A stretch of 64,000 bases of DNA from Bacillota bacterium (GCA_023426245.1 JAFABB010000024.1:248001-312000); one strand, 5' to 3'; positions 26,025-35,072 are shown, counted from the stretch's first letter. Translations and numbers: made by a program. The notes: generated from the sequence alone by a model not told the origin.

Positions 26025-27569
26025 CTATTGAATATCTTTTTTCGGATTTTCCGGCCCGAGCGTTGCATTTTCATCAATAATCCACGGGTAGTCCGGATTT
26101 TGCTTTTTCGGAACCAGCTTATAAACCGTTTCAGATTCCAGCTTATTAAACTCCTCTTCTTGAATCACCGCCCAAATACCCCAAAAAGTGATTCCATTAA
26201 CCATATAAGTAGTCCCTTCGTAGAGTCGGGCGGTTACTATCGGTTTTCCTTCGGTCGAAAGCTCAAATTCGCCGCCGGCTTTATTGAAAAAATCACTGAT
26301 AAGCTTTCCCGGTGGATTTCGTAAGGGAGAGAATTCAACCTCCAACAAAACGCTGTGCGGCTTTTTGGCCTTAAGTCCCGGAATCCGGGAGTCTCCTGCC
26401 CAATAGGCATGTTCTACCCTGGCTGCTTTGATCGCTTCGGGTTCAACAAATACTTTGGGCCCGACATCATATATTTGACCGCTACTTTTGGCTTTGAAAT
26501 ATTCCAGGATCAGCGGCAAAAAATCTTCAAATCGCGGATATTTGTCCCGTTGTGCCAGGTATTTATTTTTAATTAAAGCATAGACTGGATCAAGATCGTC
26601 CCAACCGGCCGCTTTTTCATTGATCCAGCTTTCATACGCCAAATCCGGACTGTGGTATTGGTCGAGGATTGAAAGAGTGATTGCTCTAGCCAAAAGTTCA
26701 TTTAGAAAACTTCGGCAATCATTCTTAATAAAACCTTGGGCATTGCCGAATGAACGTTTCAAATATTTTTGATAGCGACGAATAAAAGTATGATTTTTAT
26801 TTAAAACCGGCCCCAAAAAATGGTGGGCGTTTTCGTGGATGATGATACTGGTCATCGAAAAGTCGCCTAAAAAAGGATTAATGATACTGATATAGGTCAT
26901 GGTCTTATCCGGATTTTCAACCGTCAGCGCAGAACCGCCATGATACAATGGTGATAGCAATATTTCAAACTTATCCCGGGACGCCGTCACTCCAAAAAAA
27001 TCTTCCAACTCGGCTACATAGTCAAAACCATAATGGGAAACGAATTTGGCCGTCATTTCATTGTACTTCGGAAGATTTTGAGCCCAAAATTGTTGGGAAC
27101 CGGTTTCATCGTAAAAGTGCCGCAAATCCTTTCTTATATTCGTTGTCAAAAATCCGGGAGCATTTCTAAATACTCTATCGGAAGTAAGTATTTGCCCGTA
27201 ACTTAAGACTTCGGTAGTAATTGGAGTGGGAAAATTATTGTCGGGAATATCTGGGAGTTTTAGGGAGAGTCTATTGAACTTTTTGGCATATTCATCATTT
27301 TGATACGGATAATAATAGGATTTAACTGTTTCCGCGATTTCATTGGCGGCCGTATAAGCCGGATGAGTAAAACCGCTGCCGGTCTCGGTGGCGATATATA
27401 ACATTTCCAGATTCAGGTTAATCCCCACAAAAGTATTTTTCCCGGTTTGATATTGCTGAATAGCCCCAATGTCATTGATATTAAGGGAAAACGGCCTAAT
27501 CCCGCCATCTGCCAAGGCAAGATTGAATAAAAATATTATTATGATGAAAAGTACAAAAAGTTTTCTCAT
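26025..27569 (-). CDS. secreted DUF4932-like protein with HExxH zincin motif
   Basis: A 514-residue protein with a clear signal peptide (basic start, hydrophobic residues 4-20, cleavage near 'ALA'). The motif H-E-N-A-H at 245-249 within 'SIIIHENAHHFLGP' and Glu291 in 'LNELLARAITL' are what a zinc metallopeptidase of the gluzincin type would need. The layout resembles DUF4932-family proteins, though I cannot confirm this by search. The C-terminal 120 residues ('HSVLLEVEFSP' onwards) form a separate domain. ATG at 27569 follows AAAGGTGG. Probably acts outside the cell membrane; substrate unknown. It faces the ThiN fusion gene convergently. Confidence 0.75.
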   Translation of the reverse strand: MRKLFVLFIIIIFLFNLALADGGIRPFSLNINDIGAIQQYQTGKNTFVGINLNLEMLYIATETGSGFTHPAYTAANEIAETVKSYYYPYQNDEYAKKFNRLSLKLPDIPDNNFPTPITTEVLSYGQILTSDRVFRNAPGFLTTNIRKDLRHFYDETGSQQFWAQNLPKYNEMTAKFVSHYGFDYVAELEDFFGVTASRDKFEILLSPLYHGGSALTVENPDKTMTYISIINPFLGDFSMTSIIIHENAHHFLGPVLNKNHTFIRRYQKYLKRSFGNAQGFIKNDCRSFLNELLARAITLSILDQYHSPDLAYESWINEKAAGWDDLDPVYALIKNKYLAQRDKYPRFEDFLPLILEYFKAKSSGQIYDVGPKVFVEPEAIKAARVEHAYWAGDSRIPGLKAKKPHSVLLEVEFSPLRNPPGKLISDFFNKAGGEFELSTEGKPIVTARLYEGTTYMVNGITFWGIWAVIQEEEFNKLESETVYKLVPKKQNPDYPWIIDENATLGPENPKKDIQ

Positions 27570-27672
27570 CTTTACCACCTTTCTAATCAGAGATCTTATC
27601 TACTCTGAGATCTCCGGCAGTAATTCGGCTTTTTTCAATAATTGATTCATCCTATCTCTCCCCGATCAAAAA

Positions 27673-27708
27673 AAATTCAACCTCCAGTAAAAGACTGTGC
27701 GATTTTTT
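27673..27708 (-). pseudogene. fragment related to the downstream HExxH gene
   Basis: On the minus strand this stretch reads 'KKSHSLLLEVEF', nearly the same as 'KKPHSVLLEVEF' in the C-terminal part of the HExxH protein (DNA around 26333-26370). It has no start or ribosome site and soon reaches a stop. It is probably the remnant of a tandem duplicate. The remainder of 27570-27930 has only the hairpin noted at 27824. Confidence 0.45.
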
Positions 27709-27823
27709 ATTATAAATCTTAAATATTATCAATGCAATTCCAAATTATTTATAAAATTTTGGATAATCCTCGGCTATTCTATATTTGAGGCTGTATTGTG
27801 GATTTTTCATAAAATAGAGGAAT

Positions 27824-27884
27824 GATCCGGCATTAGTTCCAACGAAAGACCGTCATGGCGGCTTTGAAGGTCCCTTGCCGGATC
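27824..27884 (-). terminator. structured region after the riboflavin operon
   Basis: GATCCGGCA (27824-27832) pairs with TGCCGGATC (27876-27884), enclosing a second inverted repeat (GACC with GGTC). It lies 47 bases after the ribH stop on the minus strand and may end the rib transcript; there is no T run, so this is tentative. Confidence 0.35.
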
Positions 27885-27930
27885 AGGGTTAAAAATTCAG
27901 ATCCCTATCAATGTAGCATCGAGTTTCGTT

Positions 27931-28410
27931 TCATTTTGGGTATTCCATGGTTTTCAATAGATTGGCCATTTCGATAGCGGTCACCGCAGCATCATACCCT
28001 TTATTGCCGGACTTGGTGCCGGCGCGTTCGATGGCCTGTTCGATATTGTCGGTGGTTAATACCCCAAAAGCTATCGGCAACCCCGTATCCAGGGAGACTT
28101 TGGCGATGCCTTTCGACATCTCCGCTGCCACATAATCAAAATGAGGGGTTGCACCCCGGATTACCGCTCCCAAGCAAATCAAGGCGTCGAATTTTTTTAA
28201 ACCGGCCATTTTTTGAACTACCAACGGGATTTCGAATGCTCCCGGAACCCATGAAACTTCGATATCGGATTCCGCTGCGCCATGCCGGACAAGGGCATCG
28301 ATAGCCCCGCTTAAAAGTTTATTGCTAATCAATTCATTAAATCGCCCAATGACAATTCCAAACTTTAAATCTGTGGCAATCAATTTTCCTTCATTCATTT
28401 TAATCGACAT
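27931..28410 (-). CDS. ribH: 6,7-dimethyl-8-ribityllumazine synthase
   Basis: A 159-residue lumazine synthase that condenses the RibA/B-derived 3,4-dihydroxy-2-butanone 4-phosphate with the pyrimidine from RibD. Motifs: 'GIVIGRFNELI', 'VSWVPGAFEIPLVVQKM', 'LICLGAVIRGATPHFDYV' and 'PIAFGVLTTDNIEQAIERAGTK', including the active-site His. ATG at 28410 overlaps the end of ribBA by eleven bases, so translation is probably coupled. It is the last gene of the rib operon. Confidence 0.96.
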   Translation of the reverse strand: MSIKMNEGKLIATDLKFGIVIGRFNELISNKLLSGAIDALVRHGAAESDIEVSWVPGAFEIPLVVQKMAGLKKFDALICLGAVIRGATPHFDYVAAEMSKGIAKVSLDTGLPIAFGVLTTDNIEQAIERAGTKSGNKGYDAAVTAIEMANLLKTMEYPK

Positions 28411-29668
28411 TTTGTTTTCTCGCGCAGACGCGCGCCTCCTCCACCGGTTTTTGAGGATTAACAATCTGTAATCCTTCGAAAAGATGACCCATCCGCTCTT
28501 TTTTGGTGTTCAAATACCCTATGTTGGTAGCATTTACTTCTGCGTAAAGCGGCACTCTTTCCACAATCTCCAGTCCATATCCATTGAGTCCCGCTATCTT
28601 CCGCGGATTATTGGTCAAAAGCCGTATCCGTTTCAACCCCAAATCGGCCAATACTTGAGCTCCAATACCGTAATCCCTCATATCGGCAGGAAAACCGAGC
28701 CGAATATTGGCGTCTACGGTGTCAAAGCCTTCATCTTGAAGCCCATAAGCACGGATTTTATTAACCAGTCCAATACCGCGCCCTTCCTGACGCATATACA
28801 GTAAAACCCCTTTCCCTTCCAGGCTGATTTCTTTTAATGACGCATCAAGCTGCTCACCACAGTCACAACGGGTAGAATGAAACACTTCACCGGTAAGGCA
28901 TTCCGAATGAACCCTTACCAAAACCGGTTTATCCGCATCAGTTATCTCCCCTTTGACCAAAGCGACATGATGTTCACCATTGATCATGTTCTCATAGGCA
29001 ATCATTTTGAATTCGCCGTAAACCGTCGGCAGCTTGGCTTCGGCAACTTTTTTGACCAATTTTTCGTTTTCCCGGCGATATTGAATCAAGCCGGCCACAG
29101 TGATGATTTTCAGGCCGTGTCTTTGGACAAAATCCATTAACTGAGGTAACCGGGCCATAGTCCCATCATCATTCATGATTTCACAAATTAAACCTGCCGG
29201 TAAGAGGCCGGCCATTCGGGTTAAATCGACGGCAGCTTCGGTATGGCCTGCCCTTCTTAAGACTCCGCCGTTTTTAGCAATCAGCGGAAAAATATGCCCG
29301 GGTTTATTGAAGTCTTCGGCTTTAGCCGCTGGATTGGCCAATTCGTTAACCGTACGGGCCCGTTCATGGGCGGAAATTCCTGTGGTAGAATCCTTATGGT
29401 CAACCGTAACCGTAAAAGCAGTCCCCATATGCTCTTGATTTCGTTCAACCATCATCGATAAGCCCACGTCTTTGGCTCGCTCTTCCGTTAACGGGGCGCA
29501 GAGCATTCCTTTGCCATACGTGGCCATGAAATTAACACTTCCCGGAGTAACTTTTTCGGCGGCCATCAAAAGGTCGCCTTCGTTTTCCCGGTCTTCGTCA
29601 TCTACAACGACGATCATTTTTCCTAGTCTCAGGTCTTCCAATACTTCTGAAATTGAATTGAACTCCAT
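28400..29668 (-). CDS. ribBA: bifunctional DHBP synthase / GTP cyclohydrolase II
   Basis: A 422-residue fusion. Residues 1-205 are DHBP synthase with 'VVVDDEDRENEGDL' and 'RAGHTEAAVDLTRMAG', which makes dihydroxybutanone phosphate from ribulose 5-phosphate. Residues 210-400 are GTP cyclohydrolase II with the zinc cysteines in 'ECLTGEVFHSTRCDCGEQL' and 'LLYMRQEGRGIGL'. The two reactions supply both precursors of riboflavin. ATG at 29668 follows AGGAGG at good spacing. Third gene of the operon. Confidence 0.97.
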   Translation of the reverse strand: MEFNSISEVLEDLRLGKMIVVVDDEDRENEGDLLMAAEKVTPGSVNFMATYGKGMLCAPLTEERAKDVGLSMMVERNQEHMGTAFTVTVDHKDSTTGISAHERARTVNELANPAAKAEDFNKPGHIFPLIAKNGGVLRRAGHTEAAVDLTRMAGLLPAGLICEIMNDDGTMARLPQLMDFVQRHGLKIITVAGLIQYRRENEKLVKKVAEAKLPTVYGEFKMIAYENMINGEHHVALVKGEITDADKPVLVRVHSECLTGEVFHSTRCDCGEQLDASLKEISLEGKGVLLYMRQEGRGIGLVNKIRAYGLQDEGFDTVDANIRLGFPADMRDYGIGAQVLADLGLKRIRLLTNNPRKIAGLNGYGLEIVERVPLYAEVNATNIGYLNTKKERMGHLFEGLQIVNPQKPVEEARVCARKQNVD

Positions 29669-29693
29669 AGGGCTCCTCCTTATCGCTATCTCT

Positions 29694-30347
29694 TTATTCC
29701 ATAAAGCCATTTTCTTTTAAAAAATCCACAGTAAGTCTGTTGCTCTCAGGATGGTTTGAAATCCCATTGAGCAACCCATGCACATATTTGCCAATAACAT
29801 CGCACTCGATATTCACTGGATCCCCTTCTTTTTTTAGATTGAGATTCGTTATCTGGCGGGTAAGCGGAATTAATGAAACCTGGAAATCACTTGAACTGAT
29901 GGATGCTACGGTAAGACTCACACCATTTATGGCTACCGACCCTTGAGGCACAAGGTATTTTAAAATGGATGCGGACGCTTTCAGGGTGAGCCAAACCGCA
30001 TTATTTTCAATCCGTTTCCTGCAAATGTTTCCGGTGCCGTCAATATGTCCGCAAACCATGTGCCCCCCTAAACGGTCGGAAAGCTTTAGCGCCCGCTCCA
30101 GGTTTACTTTTTGGCCGGTGGTCAATGAATTGAGGGAGGATTTACGAAGCGTTTCCGGCATCACATCCACGGTAAACCCATCCATGCCAAAATCGTTGAC
30201 TGTAAGGCAAATACCGTCCACCGCGACACTATCGCCCACTTTCAGATCCTTTGGGATATCTTGGCATTCAATTGAAAGTCTATATAAATTTTCGCCGGAT
30301 ACCATCCCTCTTACTCTGCCAAGTTCCTCAATAATTCCGGTAAACAT
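29694..30347 (-). CDS. ribE: riboflavin synthase alpha chain
   Basis: A 217-residue protein with the two repeated lumazine-binding barrels: 'MFTGIIEELG' at the start, 'VAVDGICLTV' in the first half and 'VAINGVSLTV' in the second, plus 'GHMVCGHIDGTG' and 'GDPVNIECDVIGKYV'. It converts two lumazine molecules to riboflavin. ATG at 30347 lies seven bases after GGAG. It is between ribD and ribBA. Confidence 0.96.
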   Translation of the reverse strand: MFTGIIEELGRVRGMVSGENLYRLSIECQDIPKDLKVGDSVAVDGICLTVNDFGMDGFTVDVMPETLRKSSLNSLTTGQKVNLERALKLSDRLGGHMVCGHIDGTGNICRKRIENNAVWLTLKASASILKYLVPQGSVAINGVSLTVASISSSDFQVSLIPLTRQITNLNLKKEGDPVNIECDVIGKYVHGLLNGISNHPESNRLTVDFLKENGFME

Positions 30348-30387
30348 GATCATACTCCTTATCCTTTTGATACGGTTGAAGGCCTGT

Positions 30388-31488
30388 TCACAAATATCCT
30401 TGAATGAGGATGTCTTCCGCCACTGGTTCCACCGTAACTTCTTTTAATACAATTGAATCTTTCACAAGTTCCCGCCCGCAGCCTTCAACAGCAGTTAAAG
30501 CCGATGTCCCCCCCATGATTTTGGGAGCCACAAAAAACATTACTTTATCCACGATTCCCACTTCCAAGGCGGATGCATTCAGGGTACCGCCTCCTTCCAA
30601 CAGTACACTGTCGATCTCCATTTCCGCGAGTTCCTTCATGAGTCGGCCAAGATCCACTCTTCCATCGTCCCCATCCGCCTTGATGATGGATACTCCTTTG
30701 GCCCTCAATACCCTTTCCTTGGCCGGTGTTATTTGGGAAGTGGTTGCCAAGATTGTCTTGGAGCCGGAAACTGCTGACATGGAGATCACCTTACTATCCT
30801 CCGGGATTCTGCCCCGACTGTCCACAATAATGCGAACCGGGTTTTGAGGTTCCTCTCCTTCACAGCGGGCAGTTAATAACGGATCATCCCGCAAGACCGT
30901 ATGAATACCCACCATGATCCCAGCCACCCTTTGCCTGATTCGATGGACATAACGCCTGGAACTCTCGCCCGATATCCATTTAGAATCTCCACAGCGGGAA
31001 GCGATTTTTCCATCAAGAGTGACGGCAGCTTTTAAAATTACAAAAGGACTTTTGCGGGTGATATATTTACAAAATATTTCATTCAGTCTTTCGGCTTCTG
31101 TTTGCAGGATACCGACAGCAACCTCGATTCCCGCGTTTCTCATCATTTCAATCCCTTGACCCGATACTTTTGGATTGGGATCAACCATCGCGACAATTAC
31201 TTTGGCAAAGCCGGCCTCAATAATGGCTTTTGCGCACGGGGGAGTCCTGCCGTAATGAAAGCAAGGCTCCATATTAACATATAAGGTACTGCCCTTGACA
31301 TCCTGCCGGGCTTTTTGAATGGCGGCCACTTCGGCATGGGCCTTTCCCAATGCTTCATGATATCCTTCGGAGATGATTCGCCCGTTTTGGACAATAACCG
31401 CCCCCACCAGCGGATTGGGATTGGTCCTGCCCCAACCGGCTTTGGCAAGCTCCAATACTCTTTTCATATAAAACTGGTGATCGCTCAT
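30388..31488 (-). CDS. ribD: bifunctional pyrimidine deaminase/reductase RibD
   Basis: A 366-residue enzyme. The deaminase domain has the zinc motif 'GKAHAEVAAI' near residue 50 and 'EPCFHYGRTPPCAKAI' near 75; the reductase domain starts about residue 147 with 'VILKAAVTLDGKIA' and includes 'SVLLEGGGTLNASAL'. It performs the second and third steps of the pathway from GTP. First gene of the operon, downstream of the FMN riboswitch. AGGGGG precedes the ATG. Confidence 0.97.
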   Translation of the reverse strand: MSDHQFYMKRVLELAKAGWGRTNPNPLVGAVIVQNGRIISEGYHEALGKAHAEVAAIQKARQDVKGSTLYVNMEPCFHYGRTPPCAKAIIEAGFAKVIVAMVDPNPKVSGQGIEMMRNAGIEVAVGILQTEAERLNEIFCKYITRKSPFVILKAAVTLDGKIASRCGDSKWISGESSRRYVHRIRQRVAGIMVGIHTVLRDDPLLTARCEGEEPQNPVRIIVDSRGRIPEDSKVISMSAVSGSKTILATTSQITPAKERVLRAKGVSIIKADGDDGRVDLGRLMKELAEMEIDSVLLEGGGTLNASALEVGIVDKVMFFVAPKIMGGTSALTAVEGCGRELVKDSIVLKEVTVEPVAEDILIQGYL

Positions 31489-31528
31489 AAAAACCCCCTG
31501 CCTAAGTTCTATTTTGTTTCAGATATAC

Positions 31529-31565
31529 AAAAAAATCCCTCGAAGTAAAATACTCCTAGGGATTT
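31529..31565 (-). terminator. terminator of the FMN riboswitch expression platform
   Basis: AAATCCCT (31533-31540) pairs with AGGGATTT (31558-31565); on the minus strand the stem is followed by a run of seven T. It stands between the aptamer and ribD, as expected for transcription attenuation by FMN. Confidence 0.85.
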
Positions 31566-31587
31566 AGAATCAAAATAACAGAAAAAT

Positions 31588-31735
31588 ATGGTTCTTCTTT
31601 CATCCAGACTGTACTGTCGGCTCCGGAATTTGACCGGATCTGCTTTCGCTCGCGGGCTTATTGTTTATGAAGCTTATGCCTTCATATCAATCTACCGCCG
31701 GTAAGGAATTGCACCTGTCCCTGAAGAGTGTTATT
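31588..31735 (-). promoter_or_regulatory. FMN riboswitch (RFN element)
   Basis: On the minus strand the conserved RFN segments occur in order: CAGGGACAGGTGCAATTCC, TTACCGGCGGTA, AAGCCCGCGAGCG, GATCCGGTCAAATTCCGGAG and CCGACAGTACAGTCTGGATG. The aptamer lies about 100 bases upstream of ribD and should reduce rib expression when FMN is high. Confidence 0.96.
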
Positions 31736-31762
31736 CAATTTTGAAATATTGTTATTGGCTAT

Positions 31763-31791
31763 AAAATACCACGCTTTACCGAAAAAGTCAA
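31763..31791 (-). promoter_or_regulatory. promoter of the riboflavin operon
   Basis: On the minus strand TTGACT (31786-31791) and TATTTT (31763-31768) have a 17-base spacer, just before the RFN element. Confidence 0.6.
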
Positions 31792-31842
31792 TCCTCATTT
31801 GGGATGATTTATCCAGGGATTCTCATAACAAACCAAATCCGG

Positions 31843-32442
31843 TCATCCCATTTCTTCCGGGTTTGTTACGCAATATCGATGCTCTTTTGAGCCGGCCAAT
31901 ACTTTATCATAAAAATTAAAAGGCACTTTCTTCCCAAAGGCATGCATTTGTCCAACAAAGCTATATCCCATTTTTTGAAACAGGGCATTCATTTTGGGGT
32001 TTAATGAATTGGTATCGGACCGCAAATAGGTCACTCCGTTTTTCCGAGCGTATTCTTCCGCGAACCGCAATAACACGGAGCCGATTCCTTGTCCCCGAAA
32101 CTCGGAAGCAACAGCCATCCTATGAAGAACCAGTGGTATTTGATGGCTAGACCAATGAATCTGGGCATATTCTTCCGGTTCATGATGGTTGATACACAGA
32201 AAACCGCTCACCCTCCCGTGGATCTCACTGATAAAAAGCTCCTTTTTTCGAATATCATTTTCAAAGTCAACCGCCTGCGGGTAGGTTTCGTCCCATTGAT
32301 GGTTGCCTTCAAGGTGCATTTCACGGTAAACTATCTTTATAATCCGCATAATTTCTTCGATATCGCTCAAATCAGCTTGCCTGATTATATCAGCTTGTCT
32401 GATGAAATCGGCCTGCCTGTTTAAATCCGCTTGGTGTGTCAT
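31843..32442 (-). CDS. GNAT family N-acetyltransferase with repeated N-terminus
   Basis: A 199-residue acetyltransferase. The acetyl-CoA loop is 'RGQGIGSVLLRFAEEYA' near residue 115 and the end of the fold is 'NALFQKMGYSFVG'. The first 25 residues are unusual: a six-residue unit of the form R-Q-A-D-x-I is repeated about four times before the normal GNAT start ('IRQADLSDIEEIM'), mirrored in the DNA by repeats at 32370-32440. ATG follows GAGGAG. It lies 12 bases after the marR gene and shares its operator. Substrate unknown. Confidence 0.88.
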   Translation of the reverse strand: MTHQADLNRQADFIRQADIIRQADLSDIEEIMRIIKIVYREMHLEGNHQWDETYPQAVDFENDIRKKELFISEIHGRVSGFLCINHHEPEEYAQIHWSSHQIPLVLHRMAVASEFRGQGIGSVLLRFAEEYARKNGVTYLRSDTNSLNPKMNALFQKMGYSFVGQMHAFGKKVPFNFYDKVLAGSKEHRYCVTNPEEMG

Positions 32443-32454
32443 GAGTATTTCTCC

Positions 32455-32970
32455 TCATCCCTTTTTCATGTCATGCCATACAGATTCCATATTCCGGCTC
32501 ATTCGTCCCACGAACTCACAAACCATCATTATTTCCTCCGGAGTAAAACCCTTCAAGCATAACCCGATATTGATATTTTCTTCTTCGATCACCGAATCAT
32601 AAACTTCCAAAGCCTTGGGGGTCGGATATAACTTATAGGCCCTGCTGTCGAATTCGTCTTGCGCCTTTCGGAGATACCCCCCGGTGATTAATTTCTGTAC
32701 GGCTTTGGTCGTTGTTGTTTTATCCACTCGTAAGAGATTGGATAGTTGAATATAATTAAGACCGGGACTTTCACAGATTCGGGTCAAAAAAATAAATTGC
32801 CCCTTTTGTAAATGATATTTTTTAAATTTCAAATCGCTTTTCCAATGGATAGCTCGAGAAAGGGCGCCGATTTCTCTTAAGATATCATTATTGAGTTTCC
32901 GGATTTTTATCGCCTCCGCAAATCTGTTACTTTGCATAGATTGGATTATCATTGAATGGTTGGGCTTCAC
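32455..32970 (-). CDS. MarR family transcriptional regulator
   Basis: A 171-residue winged-helix regulator. 'QFIFLTRICESPGLNYIQLSNLLRVDKTTTTKAVQKL' (residues about 58-95, read in parts) is the MarR recognition region and 'DEFDSRAYKLYPTPKALEVYD' the wing. Two palindromes and a promoter lie 80-130 bases upstream, so it most likely represses its own operon, which includes the acetyltransferase. The start is uncertain: GTG at 32970 with AGAAGG close by, or an internal ATG around 32949. Confidence 0.88.
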   Translation of the reverse strand: MKPNHSMIIQSMQSNRFAEAIKIRKLNNDILREIGALSRAIHWKSDLKFKKYHLQKGQFIFLTRICESPGLNYIQLSNLLRVDKTTTTKAVQKLITGGYLRKAQDEFDSRAYKLYPTPKALEVYDSVIEEENINIGLCLKGFTPEEIMMVCEFVGRMSRNMESVWHDMKKG

Positions 32971-33047
32971 ACCTTCTTCATGGAAAGTGATTGCTAAAAT
33001 TGAAGATCTTTTAAAACTAAATTATAGCATCGGATTCATCGGATACT

Positions 33048-33065
33048 TAGTTGAAACTTCAACTA
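33048..33065. promoter_or_regulatory. MarR operator, proximal
   Basis: TAGTTGAA-AC-TTCAACTA, a perfect eight-base inverted repeat. It lies at the predicted transcription start of the marR operon. Confidence 0.7.
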
Positions 33066-33070
33066 TATTC

Positions 33071-33099
33071 AGTATACTCCTTTATAGTTGAAGTTTCAA
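33071..33099 (-). promoter_or_regulatory. promoter of the marR-GNAT operon
   Basis: On the minus strand TTGAAA (33094-33099) and TATACT (33071-33076) are 17 bases apart. The -35 element lies within the distal operator and the start point at the proximal one. Confidence 0.65.
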
Positions 33100-33104
33100 C
33101 TATA
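33083..33104. promoter_or_regulatory. MarR operator, distal
   Basis: TATAGTTGAA-GT-TTCAACTATA, a perfect ten-base inverted repeat with the same core as the proximal site. The two centres are 37 bases apart. Confidence 0.72.
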
Positions 33105-33547
33105 AAATGTTTGTTTTGACATTTTATAGTCGGATTTTTTTCATTCCCATAAGATACAATCCATATTCGTTGATTCCAATATGAAAAATAAACGATGACA
33201 ATCGAGTATGAAAAATTCACCCTATTGATTCCCTATACTAAAAACCCCCACATAGCCCAGATCGTAATATAATAAAAGTATCGAGTGTTAAAAAAAGTAA
33301 TTGGCACGCGTCTTTCTTTTTACCTTTTGAGCCAATCAAAACCCATGCGCCATTTTAAGCCAGGACGTAAAAAAAGCCACCTCCTGTCGATGGTGATGGC
33401 GTGTTTTGTTACAATAAAGATGAAATTTTACTTGACAAAATACAATAGTGAACAAAACAAAAATATTTTATATTCTTTTCCTTTTTTCTTTCAATAAAAT
33501 ATGTAAGTATAAGGGGTGTAAAAACAATCAAGATTTTTCGCCATTTT

Positions 33548-33618
33548 CATTCCGTCACGGAAATCATTCTTTCCGTCATCCAATGGATTCATTCTGTCTC
33601 GAATCATTCGTTCCGTCT
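33548..33618. repeat. short degenerate tandem repeat
   Basis: The unit CATTC-(0-4 bases)-CCGTC or TGTC occurs four times in 71 bases (33548, about 33564, 33590 and 33605). It lies within the 33105-33661 gap, which otherwise shows no gene I can support. Confidence 0.4.
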
Positions 33619-33661
33619 AAATACGCCCACAGGTTCGGGGAAAATCCACCTAAAAGTTTAT

Positions 33662-34858
33662 TTAAGAAAATATCTTCCGGATCCACGGTATTTTTCGGAT
33701 CAATCCACTAAACCCGAAACAAACCGGAACGATGATGATGGTCATAAGTATCATCTTGAATAACGGGTAGAGGAAAATCCCCCGCGCCAGTAAAGTGATC
33801 CCCATAAGGATTGGTGCGTGGAATACATATACCCCAAAGCCGTTACTGGAAAGGAACTTGATGATCTTTCCCTGATGATTATATCTCTCGCGGAATAACA
33901 CCAATAAGCCAAGACAAACTCCAACACAGAAGAATGATTCCCAAAGAGCATAAGCAAAGCTTTGCCAATAAGGTCCACCATTAAACTGTGTCATTCCTTT
34001 AATAGCGCCTCCGGTAACTATCAATATCATCCAAAAAGGAATTCCCGCCCATAATGCAATTTTAAACCAGGTCATTCCAAACCGGTAGGGAATATTCAAG
34101 AATAAATTATGACGGTAAGCAAATATCCCAACAACAAAGAGTATGACGTAGGCCGAAAAGTAGCATAGTTGCATACTAAAGAATGATGTCCCGATGGGTT
34201 GCACCCATCGCACCAGGAAAGCACCGGTACTGATGAATAGCATTACCGCAATAACCTGGCTATGGGTTATTAAAAAGGTTTCATTCCTTTGCAAGGTCTC
34301 TTTTTTCGGTATTATCGCTCTTGCTAACCCGTATAGGATCGAAAATATCAGTAAAGCAACGGCAAACCATAAGGGGCCGCTGGAACCGACGAATTGAAAA
34401 CTGATGATGTAATTCCAGTATTGCCTTAGGAAATCGGCAGGCACAGTATGCTCGAAAGACCACCGGATCAAAGTATTCAAGGGCTCGATGAATAACATAT
34501 AAATTAAGGCGGGGATGCCCAAGCGGAATAGTCGGTCGGTAATGAATCGAACAACCCCTTTTTTATCATAAGAACCCGGTACAAAGTAACCGGCAATTAA
34601 AAAAAGGAAACCCATAAAATATGCTTGAGTGAAGGAGCCGTATATGCCGAAGAAAATAGTGGAAAACACATCCAGCGTTCTTTTTTCAATATAGTACCAG
34701 CTGCCAAAACTGCTATAAGTTACATTAAGATGCATTATGACGACGAAAACAATCATCAGCCAACGCAGATTGTCGATAAACAACAGACGTTTCCCCGACT
34801 CCGGATTTACCTGCGATTGGATTGCTGCTAAACCGGGACTTTTTTGAACTATCATCAA
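33662..34858 (-). CDS. acyltransferase 3 family membrane protein
   Basis: A 398-residue polytopic protein with about ten membrane segments. 'RLLFIDNLRWLMIVFVVIMHLN' near residue 25 (read in two parts) holds the conserved Arg and His of the family, and 'FLFLIAGYFVPGSYDKKG' and 'RFITDRLFRLGIP' follow. It resembles OpgC/MdoC-like enzymes that acylate extracytoplasmic glycans. The start is TTG, eight bases after AGGAGG, with ATG next in frame. It stands alone. A direct repeat GGATAGT(T/C)C lies in its upstream region (34896 and 34929). Confidence 0.85.
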   Translation of the reverse strand: MMIVQKSPGLAAIQSQVNPESGKRLLFIDNLRWLMIVFVVIMHLNVTYSSFGSWYYIEKRTLDVFSTIFFGIYGSFTQAYFMGFLFLIAGYFVPGSYDKKGVVRFITDRLFRLGIPALIYMLFIEPLNTLIRWSFEHTVPADFLRQYWNYIISFQFVGSSGPLWFAVALLIFSILYGLARAIIPKKETLQRNETFLITHSQVIAVMLFISTGAFLVRWVQPIGTSFFSMQLCYFSAYVILFVVGIFAYRHNLFLNIPYRFGMTWFKIALWAGIPFWMILIVTGGAIKGMTQFNGGPYWQSFAYALWESFFCVGVCLGLLVLFRERYNHQGKIIKFLSSNGFGVYVFHAPILMGITLLARGIFLYPLFKMILMTIIIVPVCFGFSGLIRKIPWIRKIFS

Positions 34859-35072
34859 AAGAATAACCTCCTTTAATCTTGAATTTTTAAAAAACTACTG
34901 GATAGTTCTTTATACAAAATCTAAGTCAAGGATAGTCCTATTCTTTACTCCTTTCTTCTAAACTTTATTCCTCCGTCTTTTTTAAAATGGGAATCCTATC
35001 AAAATATAATGGCCTATCGCATCGATGACAATGGTAGTCTCGTACTATCTTTTCATAAAAACAACAAAAAAA

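Noticed and set aside
33548..33618. CRISPR-like array
   Set aside because: Units are short, degenerate and have no spacers of constant length, and no cas genes are near.
33285..33711. Two plus-strand frames of 70 and 87 codons
   Set aside because: Low-complexity and basic/aromatic-rich translation, no ribosome site, and overlap with the acyltransferase end.
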